Below are positions 5,254-5,528 of a DNA stretch of 5,528 bases, piece by piece (the first letter of the stretch is position 1; each line of letters opens with the position of its first letter). Source of the DNA: Hydrogenophaga intermedia (GTDB lineage: Bacteria > Pseudomonadota > Gammaproteobacteria > Burkholderiales > Burkholderiaceae_C). The notes under the pieces are model-generated. The model was not told where the DNA came from and did no database searches. It was given only the letters and a program-made list of their open reading frames with translations. The stretch covers positions 1-5,528 of the forward strand of contig CAMBOY010000209.1 of NCBI GenBank assembly GCA_945869245.1, given 5' to 3'. A program made the position numbers and the translations under genes.

Positions 5254-5376
5254 GTTTGTGTCGCACATGCTGTGTGGTGAATGTATCGCGCCCTGCGCGA
5301 GTGCTTTGCCTACCCCGAACGCGACTTGAATGGCGGCGCGCGGCGCCATGCGCTGACCGGTCTAAACACCGGCGAT
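5254..5376. other. Intergenic spacer between convergent tRNA units
   Basis: This stretch lies between the two terminators and no gene can be supported in it. It contains a G/C-ending run of codons from the ATG at 5281 that looks mildly coding-like. That frame continues without a stop through the terminator stem and antisense to tRNA-Leu, so it is not a credible gene. A small inverted repeat, CCGGT (5357-5361) and ACCGG (5368-5372), surrounds a six-base loop. No promoter, repeat array or attachment site was recognised. Confidence 0.5.
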
Positions 5377-5420
5377 AAAAAAGATAAAGGCCCGCAAGTT
5401 TTTGGCTTGCGGGCCTTTAT
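5377..5420 (-). terminator. Rho-independent terminator after tRNA-Leu
   Basis: A perfect 15-bp inverted repeat lies at 5384-5398 and 5406-5420, with a seven-base loop. Its core is AAGGCCCGCAAG and the complement. Read on the minus strand, it is followed by C and six T (complement of 5377-5382). The stem starts only three bases after the CCA end of tRNA-Leu. The absence of a T tract on the plus strand shows that it serves the minus-strand transcript. Confidence 0.93.
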
Positions 5421-5423
5421 GAT

Positions 5424-5508
<85 letters not shown>

Positions 5509-5528
5509 TTTCAGGACTCCAAAAATTA

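Noticed and set aside
5357..5372. Small inverted repeat CCGGT/ACCGG as a terminator or operator
   Set aside because: It has only five base pairs with no T tract on either side in the right orientation; such repeats arise by chance in GC-rich DNA.

Overview
The window looks like an ordinary chromosomal segment of a betaproteobacterium, most likely order Burkholderiales and probably Comamonadaceae. The support is high-GC coding sequence with strong G/C preference at third codon positions, the tolB-pal-cpoB gene order, Burkholderiales-like MsbA, TolB and YeeE proteins, and the tRNA sequences. The taxon is inferred from protein and tRNA character, not from a search. I see no mobile element, CRISPR array or unknown gene cluster.

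Layout. Bases 1-303 (minus strand) hold the N-terminal 101 codons of the lipid A flippase gene msbA, which runs off the left edge. A 119-bp divergent intergenic region follows. Then comes a plus-strand cell-envelope operon: tolB (423-1724), pal (1753-2310) and cpoB/ybgF (2307-3110), with a 4-bp ATGA overlap between pal and cpoB. A UUCG-loop hairpin with a short T tract (3128-3155) appears to end it. Its T tract runs into a TACAAT box placed so that the next gene may be transcribed leaderless. That gene encodes a YeeE/YedE-family (TsuA-like) membrane transporter (3167-4264) and is followed 12 bp later by tcdA (4277-5059), a tRNA-modification enzyme. A consensus TATAAT promoter then drives tRNA-Lys(UUU) (5140-5215), which ends at a textbook terminator. 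About 125 bp of non-coding DNA separates it from a minus-strand terminator and a convergent tRNA-Leu(CAG) (5424-5508).

How the genes work together. TolB, Pal and CpoB form the periplasmic and outer-membrane half of the Tol-Pal system, which couples outer-membrane constriction to peptidoglycan remodelling at division. MsbA exports lipid A core across the inner membrane, so the left half is devoted to the envelope. The right half is about sulfur and translation: a probable thiosulfate or sulfur-compound importer, a t6A37-cyclising enzyme whose E. coli homologue lies in the csd sulfur-transfer locus, and two tRNA genes. tRNA-Lys(UUU) is an ANN-decoding tRNA that carries t6A37, so it is a likely substrate of the TcdA encoded immediately upstream.

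The points most worth a second look are the tRNA-Lys gene (A51:C63 mismatch, G1:U72 end pair), the 8-bp stem that would form at the 5' end of its precursor, the overlap of terminator and leaderless promoter before yeeE, the twin-arginine-like signal of TolB, and the absence of tolQRA upstream of tolB. None of these amounts to a new system.
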